A DNA stretch of 64,000 nucleotides from NCBI RefSeq assembly GCF_900215725.1, contig NZ_LT962469.1:44025-108024 (forward strand), read 5' to 3'. The DNA comes from Ezakiella peruensis (GTDB lineage Bacteria > Bacillota > Clostridia > Tissierellales > Peptoniphilaceae). This document shows, piece after piece, positions 50,670 to 58,955 of the stretch. The notes under the pieces were generated by a model, which made no database searches, had not been told where the DNA came from, and saw nothing but the letters and a program-made list of their open reading frames with translations. The first letter of the stretch is position 1, and each line of letters begins with the position of its first letter. The translations under genes were made by a program, and so were the position numbers.

Positions 50670-51895
50670 TGAAGTATTCATTTCAAAGAGTTAATAGCAG
50701 ATTTATGGCCAAGGCCTATATGTATTTTGCCTTGTCATTTTTGATTACCATTGGGACGGGGATTTTATTTATTTCCCTATCAAATTTGACCAGTGAGAAT
50801 AGACTTTACAATAAGACTTATAAGGAACTTCAGGCGACAACGACTGTAATTGAGCCGCAAGCAATGGGACTCTCTGCCATTACTTATGATGATTATCTTT
50901 ACTTAAATGAAAAGTACAAAGACCAGATAGATATTTTTTATAGTGGGAACACGAAATTAAGTTTTATGTTAAACCAAGATTTTGTAAGCATAGATTTAAT
51001 TTTTATTACCGATGATGAGATTAAGGAGCTCTGCGATTTGTCCTTTGACGGCGGGGCAATTATAGGCAGGTCGGCCTTGGAGTCTTTAAATAAAATTAAA
51101 AATAAAAAGCCTATTGAAGCTGGCCAGACTCCAAAAAATGGAGAGTACATTCCCTTTGATAATAAGGCAAGCTTTGATGGGGATAAATTAAAAATAGGGG
51201 GAGAGGATTTTTCTTTCAAGGTTATCGAAAGCAAGTATGAAACTCGTGTTATGGTTTACAACACCGACACGCTCTGGGACGGGACCAGTAGCGGAGTCAG
51301 GCTGGGCTACACCATATTTTTGCCCATAGAAAAACTCCAGGCTTTTAAAAATGAATTTAATTGGGAACAATTTATGACGCGGATTGCAATTAAAGAGGAA
51401 AATCCAGATTCAAATAAGCTTTGGGAAATTTTGGATTATCTGGGGGGAGCCCATCCCGAGTATTCTTATAGGCTAAACGACCAACTGGCCAGGGCCAAGG
51501 ACAGGCTGGGCCAGATGACTTGGAATGCATCCAAGTACAGGATTTTATCCCTGCTTTTAATCGCCCTTGTATCGATTGCAAGCTCAGGATTATTTTATAT
51601 AATTTTTTATAGGAGAAAGAGGGACATTGCGGTTTCCATTGCCCTGGGGTCGACCTTTAAGGGGCAAGCTATGGAGCTCCTTTTGGAAATTACCTATGTG
51701 GTTGCCTTTGGTCTCTTGCTTGGCATTAGCGGCGGGTCAATGATGGCTGATATTTTGAAAATTGAATTTAAATTTGAACCCCAAGCATTTTTAATTACAG
51801 TCTTGGTCGCTATCGGAATAATTTTGGTAAGCGCCTATTTGAGCTTGAGGTCCCTAAAAGACTTGTCGCCAGTTGAAATTTTGCAAAATGAATAG
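50666..51895 (+). CDS. FtsX/MacB-like permease 2
   Basis: 409 residues with the same topology: N-terminal span (FALSFLITIGTGILFISL), a large outer domain, and three C-terminal spans with RDIAVSIALGSTFKGQAMEL and the end LRSLKDLSPVEILQNE. The start overlaps the previous stop codon (ATGA), so the two permeases probably form a heterodimer. Confidence 0.78.
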   Translation: MMKYSFQRVNSRFMAKAYMYFALSFLITIGTGILFISLSNLTSENRLYNKTYKELQATTTVIEPQAMGLSAITYDDYLYLNEKYKDQIDIFYSGNTKLSFMLNQDFVSIDLIFITDDEIKELCDLSFDGGAIIGRSALESLNKIKNKKPIEAGQTPKNGEYIPFDNKASFDGDKLKIGGEDFSFKVIESKYETRVMVYNTDTLWDGTSSGVRLGYTIFLPIEKLQAFKNEFNWEQFMTRIAIKEENPDSNKLWEILDYLGGAHPEYSYRLNDQLARAKDRLGQMTWNASKYRILSLLLIALVSIASSGLFYIIFYRRKRDIAVSIALGSTFKGQAMELLLEITYVVAFGLLLGISGGSMMADILKIEFKFEPQAFLITVLVAIGIILVSAYLSLRSLKDLSPVEILQNE

Positions 51896-51912
51896 GCTGA
51901 TAAGAGCCTTTA

Positions 51913-51941
51913 TTGAAAAGCCATTAACAAAGTGCTATAAT
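51913..51941 (+). promoter_or_regulatory. Promoter of the 86-aa membrane protein gene
   Basis: TTGAAA (51913-51918) and TATAAT (51936-51941), 17-bp spacing. Confidence 0.7.
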
Positions 51942-51966
51942 TAGGGCTATGAAAGGGGGACTGACC

Positions 51967-52227
51967 ATGGGTATGAACGGAATGGGCGGTTTGCAAACCA
52001 TCCAAAAGATTCTTCTCTATACGCAAATTGTCGATAGCTATGTTAAATTAGCTCTGAACATTTGCCTAGTCATCGGCGTTATTGTCTTGATCAAATATAT
52101 TAGGCAAAGAGCCTGCATCGAAAAATCTCAACACGATTGCGGTGTTAAAGCAAATGAAGCACAAAAAATTGTCCAAGACATGAGACCAAAGAGCGTTGAA
52201 GAAGAAATGGAAAATATGGATATATAG
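51967..52227 (+). CDS. Small single-span membrane protein
   Basis: 86 residues. One hydrophobic segment (YVKLALNICLVIGVIVLIKY) and a charged C-terminus. I start at ATG 51967, behind AAGGGGG; an in-frame ATG at 51949 precedes that site and almost coincides with the predicted transcript start. Function unknown. Confidence 0.6.
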   Translation: MGMNGMGGLQTIQKILLYTQIVDSYVKLALNICLVIGVIVLIKYIRQRACIEKSQHDCGVKANEAQKIVQDMRPKSVEEEMENMDI

Positions 52228-52232
52228 ATTAG

Positions 52233-52256
52233 AACCAGGCTGAGCCTGGTTTTTTC
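52233..52256 (+). terminator. Terminator
   Basis: AACCAGGC / TGA / GCCTGGTT followed by TTTTC. Confidence 0.88.
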
Positions 52257-52259
52257 TTG

Positions 52260-52347
52260 TTGACAAATAAATATTATACATATATAATATATGTAAATAA
52301 AACATCTTTTTTATATACGGGTAATGAGAACTTGTGTTCTCCGATTA
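52260..52347 (+). promoter_or_regulatory. Promoter and leader hairpin of an ABC exporter gene
   Basis: TTGACA (52260-52265) and TATAAT (52283-52288) with 17-bp spacing. A leader hairpin GTAAT+GAGAAC / TTGT / GTTCTC+ATTAC (52321-52347) ends 25 nt before the ATG and could regulate translation. Confidence 0.7.
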
Positions 52348-52371
52348 CTTACATTGGTGCGGTAGGAAACA

Positions 52372-53979
52372 ATGAAAATAGTCTATAAATATTTTTTGGA
52401 TGCCATAAAAAATTTTAAAAAGCATTTTGTAATTACATTTTTAATATCTTTTTTATCTGCAATTTTGACCATTTCAATACCAATTGGGTTAAAGTTTTTT
52501 TTAAGTAAAGATTTAAATACTAAGGATATAATATTGTATATTTTTATTTTTCTTGCCTTGATTATAGCTTCAATTTATGTAAGTATAATAAAGATAAAAA
52601 CTATGGATAACTACGGGGGAGATTATTTTAAATATATACTTAAAAGAATCCAATTAACCTTGTATGATACAGATTTTAAGAATATTGACAGATTAAATAA
52701 AAAAGGATTGGGTCATACCCTTTATTCAGATGCTATGAATGTTATGAGCACTGTAGGTGTTATGATTCCATCTATAATAAGCTCACTAGTTATTACGCTA
52801 TCTTTGCTGATACTTGCTTTTTATTTTAATAAAGTATTAGCCATATTTTGTGCCGTGTCCATTCTTATAGGGGTATTTATATCTTATTTTGCTAGGGAAA
52901 AAATGTACAGCACCTCAAAACAGACAAATATCAAACTAAAAAGAATTCATGATTATATAATAGAAATGATAGAAATGTTGATGGATACTAGGCATAACAA
53001 AGCTGAGGATTATTATCTTGATAAAACTGATATAATTATATCTGATTTTATTGAAACTGCAAAAGATGAAGATATTACAAGGCAGCTTTATAATGAAATT
53101 GTTATCAATTATAATATTATAATACAAGTAGTGATTTCCATTTTATTATCCTTGCCATTTATTAATAATTCTGTCTCTAATGCTATGTTTTTTATACTTA
53201 TTTTTAATTTGCTAATAAATCAGGGGGCTAGTATCGAAGCATATGTAGGGAAAATTATCTCCTCAGCTATTAGTTTTAAAAATATAGATCATATACTTAG
53301 CCTAGAAACTCCAGTTGAAAAGATTAATATAAATGAAATAGACTCAATATCTATCGAGAACCTATCATTTTCATACTTAGATGAGAAAATAATAGATGGA
53401 CTTAAAGCAGAATTTAAAAAAGGGCAAACCGTTTTAATTCAAGGATCTAATGGTAGTGGGAAAAGTACTCTTTTTAAGATACTGTTAAAATATTATTCTT
53501 ACCATGGATCGATAAAGTTTAATAATACTGAATTAAAAAATATAACTAAAGAAACTTTGTATAATAAAGCTTTATATATAAATCAAAAAGAGATAATTTT
53601 ACCCGAAAACATTTATAAATATATTGATGAAATTTCTGATTTCCCTGTTAATAAAGAAGATTTAGAAGTCTTTTTAAAAGAAATAGATTTTGATTATATA
53701 AGCGATGAGATAATAGATTATAAAAAATTATCTGGTGGTGAAATCAAGAAAGTATTGATGGCTAAATTATATTTTGCAAGTAAGGGAAAAGATTTAATTT
53801 TAATCGATGAAATAGAGGCTGGTTTAGATGAGAAATGTTTAAATAAATTGTCGGAGATTATAAATGAGCTTGCTAAAGAAAAAGATAAGATTATTTTAAT
53901 AATAACACATGAAAATAATTTAAAAATTGATTACACACATAAATATATTATGGATAAAAATGAATTAATTAGAGTTTAG
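52372..53979 (+). CDS. ABC exporter, fused membrane and ATPase domains
   Basis: 535 residues. Six predicted spans in residues 15-290, then the ATPase with Walker A GSNGSGKST near 361, signature LSGGE near 458, Walker B LILIDEIEAGLD near 483 and switch His near 515. It is a type IV (exporter) half-transporter acting as a homodimer. The very low-GC coding style differs from the DUF4300 and ABC genes downstream and suggests recent acquisition. The substrate is unknown. Confidence 0.85.
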   Translation: MKIVYKYFLDAIKNFKKHFVITFLISFLSAILTISIPIGLKFFLSKDLNTKDIILYIFIFLALIIASIYVSIIKIKTMDNYGGDYFKYILKRIQLTLYDTDFKNIDRLNKKGLGHTLYSDAMNVMSTVGVMIPSIISSLVITLSLLILAFYFNKVLAIFCAVSILIGVFISYFAREKMYSTSKQTNIKLKRIHDYIIEMIEMLMDTRHNKAEDYYLDKTDIIISDFIETAKDEDITRQLYNEIVINYNIIIQVVISILLSLPFINNSVSNAMFFILIFNLLINQGASIEAYVGKIISSAISFKNIDHILSLETPVEKININEIDSISIENLSFSYLDEKIIDGLKAEFKKGQTVLIQGSNGSGKSTLFKILLKYYSYHGSIKFNNTELKNITKETLYNKALYINQKEIILPENIYKYIDEISDFPVNKEDLEVFLKEIDFDYISDEIIDYKKLSGGEIKKVLMAKLYFASKGKDLILIDEIEAGLDEKCLNKLSEIINELAKEKDKIILIITHENNLKIDYTHKYIMDKNELIRV

Positions 53980-53993
53980 ATAAGTTTGGATTG

Positions 53994-54018
53994 CCCCCTT
54001 AAATCAAAGGGGGTATTT
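53994..54018 (+). terminator. Terminator of the ABC exporter gene
   Basis: CCCCCTT / AAGGGGG followed by TATTTTA. Confidence 0.7.
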
Positions 54019-54083
54019 TAGTGACCAAAATTGTTTGACAAAGTATACATAAAAAATTTATAATAGGTCCTGGAGGTAAGATA

Positions 54084-55088
54084 ATGAAAAAATCATATAT
54101 ATTAATCCTTGCTTTGCTTTTTATTCTAGGCTTATCTGCCTGCAATAAGTCAGGCGTGGACAAAAGCAAGGAGACGGACAAGGTTGAACAGACGGACAAG
54201 AGTGAACAGGCGGACAAGAGTGAAAGCACGGACACTAGTGAAAGCCCAGACGCTAGTGAAAGCACGGATACTAATGAAAGCACAGACACTAGTGAAAACA
54301 CAGACACTAGTGAAAGCAAAGATGCTAATGAGAACACATTTAAATTTTCTGCCCTGGGAAACGAAGTTTCTCAAGAGAAGACAGGCGAACTTTTAAAGGC
54401 AGCTGGCATTAGCCAGGAGAAAATTGACGAATTTCTCGGCCAAGTTAAAAAATACAATGACTTTTATGACAACAAGTCAGGGGACTTTGTGGACTACAAG
54501 GAACTCGATTATATGGATATGATTGGCAAGGCTCAGGCGGATTCAACCAAGACTCCAATCGGCCTTGGCAACAACTGCCGGATTACGACCTTTGGATTAC
54601 TCCGTGACTCTATAAATATCGGCGAAAAAGTCGAGGATAAGACTTCGGTCCTGGCATTTGACAAGTCGTCACTCGCCGAATCAAAACTCTTTTCTGCTGA
54701 AGATATGAAAAAGTTCGAGTCCTTTTATGCGCCAATTGCCGCAGCTGACTCCACTGATGCTGACAAACAAGTCGAGGCCATCAAAAAAGCCCTGGCAGAC
54801 CGCAAGATCGAATTTAAAAATGACAAGGCCAAGATGATTAGCGTCTATTTAAATTCCAAGGATGAAATCGACGGCAATATTTTATTTGTCGGCCACACAG
54901 GCGTCATGGTCGAAGATGGCGGCAAGTTTTATTTTATAGAAAAACTCTCCTTTGAAGAACCCTACCAGGTTTTGGCCTTTGAAAGTAAAGAGCAAATGGT
55001 CGACCATCTTTTGAAAAAATACGATTTTCCGCTGGGAGAAAACACCGCTGGAGCGGTGGTATTTGAGAATAATGAACGTATAAAATAA
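54084..55088 (+). CDS. DUF4300 family lipoprotein
   Basis: 334 residues. Lipobox LGLSACNK. Residues 25-85 form a hydrophilic linker of degenerate Ser/Asp/Thr/Glu repeats (KSEQADKSESTDTSE). The DUF4300 domain follows (GLGNNCRITTFGLL near 158; ILFVGHTGVMVEDGGKFYFI near 270; EKLSFEEPYQVLAF). The conserved NCR and GHTG motifs suggest an enzyme-like fold, but activity is unknown. The repeat linker probably varies in length among strains. Confidence 0.82.
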   Translation: MKKSYILILALLFILGLSACNKSGVDKSKETDKVEQTDKSEQADKSESTDTSESPDASESTDTNESTDTSENTDTSESKDANENTFKFSALGNEVSQEKTGELLKAAGISQEKIDEFLGQVKKYNDFYDNKSGDFVDYKELDYMDMIGKAQADSTKTPIGLGNNCRITTFGLLRDSINIGEKVEDKTSVLAFDKSSLAESKLFSAEDMKKFESFYAPIAAADSTDADKQVEAIKKALADRKIEFKNDKAKMISVYLNSKDEIDGNILFVGHTGVMVEDGGKFYFIEKLSFEEPYQVLAFESKEQMVDHLLKKYDFPLGENTAGAVVFENNERIK

Positions 55089-55114
55089 AAAATAAATAGA
55101 AGATAAAAAATATC

Positions 55115-55173
55115 CTCGCCCACGCGGCATCGAGCCTGCGTGTGCGAGATGTCTGGAATAAACCAGACGCTAC
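55115..55173. repeat. ATCGA-loop module and minus-strand GTAG REP
   Basis: The ATCGA-loop copy (55115-55148) uses CACGC+GGC with GCC+GCGTG. The REP (55151-55173) uses stem GTCTGG/CCAGAC, and the same REP type is at 58206-58228. Confidence 0.75.
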
Positions 55174-55230
55174 ATGGCTACATGAATATCCGTTGGATAA
55201 ATTCATTCATATTTTACATCGCTCTGCGTT

Positions 55231-55408
55231 GTAGGGGCGACTTGCAGCCCTGCCCAAGAGAGCGAGTGATAACGATGCTCGATTGGTATGTAGTGACTCA
55301 CGCAACCTCTTGTTCACGAAGAAAAAATCTAGCGAAGCGTGTAGGGTCCACTTTATGTGGACCGAATTTTTTCTGAGTGAGTACAAGAGTCTGAGGAAAA
55401 TGTGGCCC
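55231..55408 (+). repeat. Composite branched palindromic element, copy D
   Basis: GTAG head, outer stem GGGC.AC closing with GT.GCCC, CTTGCAGCCCTGCCCAAGAG, slot 1 (AGCGAGTGATAACGATGCT), CGATTGG, then CACGCAACCTCTTGTTCA, slot 2, and GTACAAGAGTCTGAGG. Slot 2 contains a complete GTAG REP at 55341-55363 (GGTCCAC/GTGGACC). CTCTTGT pairs with ACAAGAG. Confidence 0.78.
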
Positions 55409-55474
55409 GAAAAATGCCAATCGCATCTTGTATGCGTGAGGCATTTTTTATTTATGCAAATTGCACCCATAAAC

Positions 55475-55503
55475 TTGACTCGCACACTTTAATGGGGTAT
55501 AAT
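55475..55503 (+). promoter_or_regulatory. Promoter of the second ABC exporter gene
   Basis: TTGACT (55475-55480) and TATAAT (55498-55503) with 17-bp spacing; the leader is about 110 nt. Confidence 0.78.
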
Positions 55504-55522
55504 AATCTTGTAAGAAATGGTT

Positions 55523-55620
55523 TTTATAACACTAGGAGGGCTGTAATGATAATTGGTTAAGGAGGCTTAGGCTTCCCATAATTTAAAACTTAATATTATC
55601 ACAAAGGAAGGTGTTATAAA
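55523..55620 (+). promoter_or_regulatory. Leader with MIIG mini-ORF and start-site-sequestering repeat
   Basis: TTTATAACAC (55523-55532) is perfectly complementary to GTGTTATAAA (55611-55620), which spans from the ribosome site to the first base of the exporter's ATG. Between them a four-codon ORF (MIIG, 55546-55560) has its own AGGAGGG. This is the layout of a translational attenuator. Confidence 0.65.
55546..55560 (+). CDS. Four-codon leader peptide (MIIG)
   Basis: ATG ATA ATT GGT TAA follows AGGAGGG with 5-nt spacing. It is too short to be a product; it is likely a sensor of ribosome stalling for the downstream exporter. Confidence 0.5.
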   Translation: MIIG

Positions 55621-57365
55621 TGAAAGCGATAAAAAATTTTTTTCGTTCGATTAAACTCATCTACCAAAGCAAGCCGTCGGTTTTTATTCCGCTAACGGTT
55701 CTTTTGCTTGCCATGAGTTTTGTACCAATTTTGCAGCAAAATGCCTTGCAAATTTTTATAGACCAAGCAGGATCTATTGGCTCTGTAAGGGAAGGGCTGA
55801 TTATTTTGGCTCCCTTCTTTATAGCTCTTTTGATTGACCTGGTAAGCGGTCCTATCCTTATGTTTTTACAGGGGGATTTGACCGATCAACTTATCAGGAA
55901 AGTCAACTCTGACCTGCAAAACAAGATTAACAAGATCAACCACTTGGAGATTTTGGAAGATCCGTCTTATTATGACAAGATTGAACTGATCGAGGGGGAA
56001 ATTGCCTGGAGGCCGATAAATCTTTTGGTCTACAGCCTTTCAGTTTTTAGGATGGCTTTGACTCTTATTATTATGATGGTCCAGCTGGCGACTTTTAGGG
56101 TGTGGATTCCAATTCTCATGCTCTTATCACTCATTCCTCAAAGCATTTTACTTTACAAATTGCAGGTTGAGGCCTACGAGAACACGGTCACTAGGAGTCC
56201 ACTGGCAAAGGTCCTTAGGTATTTTTCGGATGTGCTTTTAAAGAGGGACTACGCCAAGGAGAGGATTTCCTTTGCCTTTGGCAAGAAGATTCAAAATGAT
56301 TATGAAAAGACTTTTGAGAGCATCTATGAAATTACCAAGAGGGATCGGCGGAAAAAAGGTCTGGCCTCTGTCATAATGTCCATTCTTGGGACGGGGCTTA
56401 TTGCCTTTACCATAGGATTTTTTGTGTCACGAGTTATTGCAGGCGAGTTTACCCTCGGCAGCCTGGCACTTTTTATTTCCTATACGGTCTACACCGGCGC
56501 TTCGTCTATTACCCTGGTCCAAGAGGGGGCTCTTTTGATTGAAACTGAGCTCTTTATGGAAAATTATTTTGAATTTTTGGACACAGATGTAAATATGGAA
56601 TCTGGCGACAAGGATATTCAAGAAATTAATTCCATTGAATTTAAAAATGTTTCCTACCAGTACGCAGGCAGGGACGATTATGCACTTAAAAATGTCAGCT
56701 TCAAGGTCCAAGCACCCAATAAAATCGCTCTGGTTGGCATAAACGGGTCTGGCAAGACGACTTTGATTAAGCTCATCTTGAGACTCTATGATCCAAGTGA
56801 GGGAGAAATTTTTATAAACGGCGAAAATATAAAGGCCTATGATTTAAAGGCCCTCAGGAAATGCTTTGGCATCCTCTACCAAGACTTCAATAAATTTGAA
56901 ATTTCCGCCTTGGAAAATATAATTATTTCCGACACGGAAGAAGAGTTAAAGAATGGACGACTACAAGACGCCCTCAAAAACAGCGGGGCTAATGATGTGG
57001 TCTACAGCCTAAAAAATGGCCTGGATACAAATTTGGGCAAGCTCTACGAAGACGGGACAGATTTGTCCGGCGGCCAATGGCAAAAGATTGCCTGTGCCCG
57101 TGCCTTTTACAAGGAATCCTCGTGCAAGATCTTTGACGAACCATCGTCAGCCCTGGACCCAATCAGCGAACGCGATTTTTGGGACAGGTTAATGGCATGG
57201 AGTGAAAAAGATTTGGCCATCTTTACAAGCCACAGACTCCAAGGCATCAAAAACGCAGGATATTTCTTGGTTTTGAAAAATGGAGATTTGGTTGAAGAGG
57301 GGACTTTTGATGAGGTCTTAAACAGGAGAGGAGAGTTTTATAGTCTATACAATGCACAGAAATAG
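55620..57365 (+). CDS. ABC exporter with leader-controlled translation
   Basis: 581 residues. The transmembrane domain (six spans, 1-310) resembles the peptide/lantibiotic-type exporters with EDPSYYDKI in the coupling region. The ATPase has Walker A GINGSGKTT near 379, Q-loop LYQDFNKF, signature DLSGGQWQK near 482, Walker B CKIFDEPSSALD near 504 and switch His near 535. GGAAGG precedes the ATG but falls in the leader hairpin. It may export an antibiotic or small peptide; the substrate is not evident. Confidence 0.85.
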   Translation: MKAIKNFFRSIKLIYQSKPSVFIPLTVLLLAMSFVPILQQNALQIFIDQAGSIGSVREGLIILAPFFIALLIDLVSGPILMFLQGDLTDQLIRKVNSDLQNKINKINHLEILEDPSYYDKIELIEGEIAWRPINLLVYSLSVFRMALTLIIMMVQLATFRVWIPILMLLSLIPQSILLYKLQVEAYENTVTRSPLAKVLRYFSDVLLKRDYAKERISFAFGKKIQNDYEKTFESIYEITKRDRRKKGLASVIMSILGTGLIAFTIGFFVSRVIAGEFTLGSLALFISYTVYTGASSITLVQEGALLIETELFMENYFEFLDTDVNMESGDKDIQEINSIEFKNVSYQYAGRDDYALKNVSFKVQAPNKIALVGINGSGKTTLIKLILRLYDPSEGEIFINGENIKAYDLKALRKCFGILYQDFNKFEISALENIIISDTEEELKNGRLQDALKNSGANDVVYSLKNGLDTNLGKLYEDGTDLSGGQWQKIACARAFYKESSCKIFDEPSSALDPISERDFWDRLMAWSEKDLAIFTSHRLQGIKNAGYFLVLKNGDLVEEGTFDEVLNRRGEFYSLYNAQK

Positions 57366-57375
57366 AAATATAGAG

Positions 57376-57407
57376 AAGCAGACGTTCAAGAATACGTCTG
57401 CTTTTTT
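57376..57407 (+). terminator. Terminator of the ABC exporter gene
   Basis: AAGCAGACGT/ACGTCTGCTT followed by T5. Confidence 0.88.
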
Positions 57408-57458
57408 GGTTTTACGACGAATTTTCATGCCCACAAGGGGCAATCGCATTCGCCTAAT

Positions 57459-57639
57459 GTCCACAATTCTCCTCAGATTGTTGCAACCAATCAAACGTCG
57501 CCCTAGGCTCGTTTTCTTGGGCAACAAGTTGCGTGAGTCGCTGCATACCAATCGGTCAATTTCTTGGCGACCATAAAGGATCGCCTCTACAGGAAATTTC
57601 GAGGCTCGCCTCTTGGGCGTGGCTGCAATTGGACGCTAC
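57459..57639 (-). repeat. Composite branched palindromic element, copy E
   Basis: GTAG head (57636-57639), outer stem GTCCAATT closing with AATTGTGGAC, TTGCAGCCACGCCCAAGAG, then slot 1 containing an intact GTAG REP (57566-57590, GGCGATCC / TTTAT / GGTCGCC), CGATTGG and CACGCAACTTGTTG. Slot 2 is itself a CCCAAGA ... GATTGG unit, so the scaffold is nested in itself. Confidence 0.78.
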
Positions 57640-57721
57640 CTACGTGCTTATAAGCATTTATATTTTTATTTTTTATGTGCATTATACATATTTTTCGTAG
57701 GATATATTCGGGCAATTTTTT

Positions 57722-58228
57722 GGGCTACATAAAGTAGCCCCTACAAGCGTTCTTATGCGTGTCCGTAGGATAAAATCATTTATTCAAATATCGCTTTGCG
57801 GTTTTATAATTAAAAATATCTCATACACCTTCGGTGTAATCGATATTTTTCGGTCCACATAAAGATGGACCCTACATACGTTCTTATGAATTTTAAAATT
57901 TTTATTTTCTATGTGCAAAATATATTTTTTTAAGATATATTCGGTCGTGATGTTTTGATTTAAAAATGGCATTCGGTTTATATTTCGCTCTGCGTTGTAG
58001 GGTCAACTTTATGTGGACCGCCACAACCACGATCCCCCTTGTGGGGTGAGGGGGGGTGTGGAATTATATACGCTAAATTTTATTAGGGCAATTTTTTTGA
58101 TATGAAAATATCCGCATGAAAATTTCTTTTCTCTTCCTATTATATAGGGGCATATATTTCTTTTTAAAAATCATTTCAATTTTGCAAATGGTTTTTACGA
58201 CGAATGTCTGGAATAAACCAGACGCTAC
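57722..58228. repeat. REP cluster upstream of the S10 operon
   Basis: Four REPs: 57722-57744 minus (GGGCTAC type), 57852-57875 minus (GGTCCAT type), 57997-58019 plus (GGTCAAC, one stem mismatch) and 58206-58228 minus (GTCTGG type). The rest of the 57640-58360 gap is AT-rich and I see no gene. Confidence 0.75.
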
Positions 58229-58368
58229 ATGGCTACAATGATATCTATAGGCATGAAAAATATTTTCCCTCGCCCACATATCCAAACGAAATTTAACTGC
58301 ATACACTTATTATTTTTATCCCGCCTTTTAACTTTGATGGCTTTTATAAATTTTTTTTACAAAAATAC

Positions 58369-58397
58369 TTGATAGATTTATTCATTTTTGTTATACT
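58369..58397 (+). promoter_or_regulatory. Promoter of the S10 ribosomal protein operon
   Basis: TTGATA (58369-58374) and TATACT (58392-58397), 17-bp spacing. Confidence 0.75.
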
Positions 58398-58403
58398 AGT
58401 TAA

Positions 58404-58593
58404 GTGCCTGGAGTCGAGGCGTAGAAGCGAGAAGTTGCTTGCGGATGCAAGGTAATTTTCGTGGAGAAGTTGGACTAGATTCCAACGAAACCAACAGCGT
58501 CTGACCGGTTTTTCTTTTGAAGCGGAATAAGAAACACACGGTTGCGTTGTAGGTGACGTCGTATGTAGGGCAAATCATACGAAGGAGGGTATT
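58404..58593 (+). ncRNA. Structured leader of the S10 operon mRNA
   Basis: About 190 nt of non-coding, GC-richer leader. A final hairpin CGTATG/CATACG (58560-58580) abuts the AAGGAGG of rpsJ. In many bacteria the S10 leader is the target of autogenous control by L4; here that is inferred from position only, and I cannot match a known leader family. Confidence 0.45.
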
Positions 58594-58905
58594 ATGAGCA
58601 CAAATAACAAAATCAGAATCCGTCTTAAAGCATATGATCACGAGGTTCTTGATAATTCAGCAAAGAAGATCGTTGAAACTGCTAAGAGAACAGGCGTTGA
58701 AGTGTCTGGACCGGTTCCACTGCCAACACGCAAGGAAGTTGTTACTATCCTACGTTCTGTTCACGTTAACAAGGATTCAAGAGAACAATTTGAGCAAAGA
58801 ACTCATAAGAGGTTGATTGATATTATCAATCCTACACAAGCTACTGTGGACGCTCTTATGAAGATGAATCTACCAGCAGGCGTAGATATCGAAATCAAGC
58901 TATAA
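58594..58905 (+). CDS. rpsJ: 30S ribosomal protein S10
   Basis: 103 residues with [20 protein letters not shown] and [20 protein letters not shown]. Part of the small-subunit head and, as NusE, of antitermination. AAGGAGG precedes the ATG. First gene of the operon. Confidence 0.97.
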   Translation: MSTNNKIRIRLKAYDHEVLDNSAKKIVETAKRTGVEVSGPVPLPTRKEVVTILRSVHVNKDSREQFEQRTHKRLIDIINPTQATVDALMKMNLPAGVDIEIKL

Positions 58906-58955
58906 GACATTTATATGATTGAAGGTCAATCCGCTATAAAATATGGAGGTGCTTA

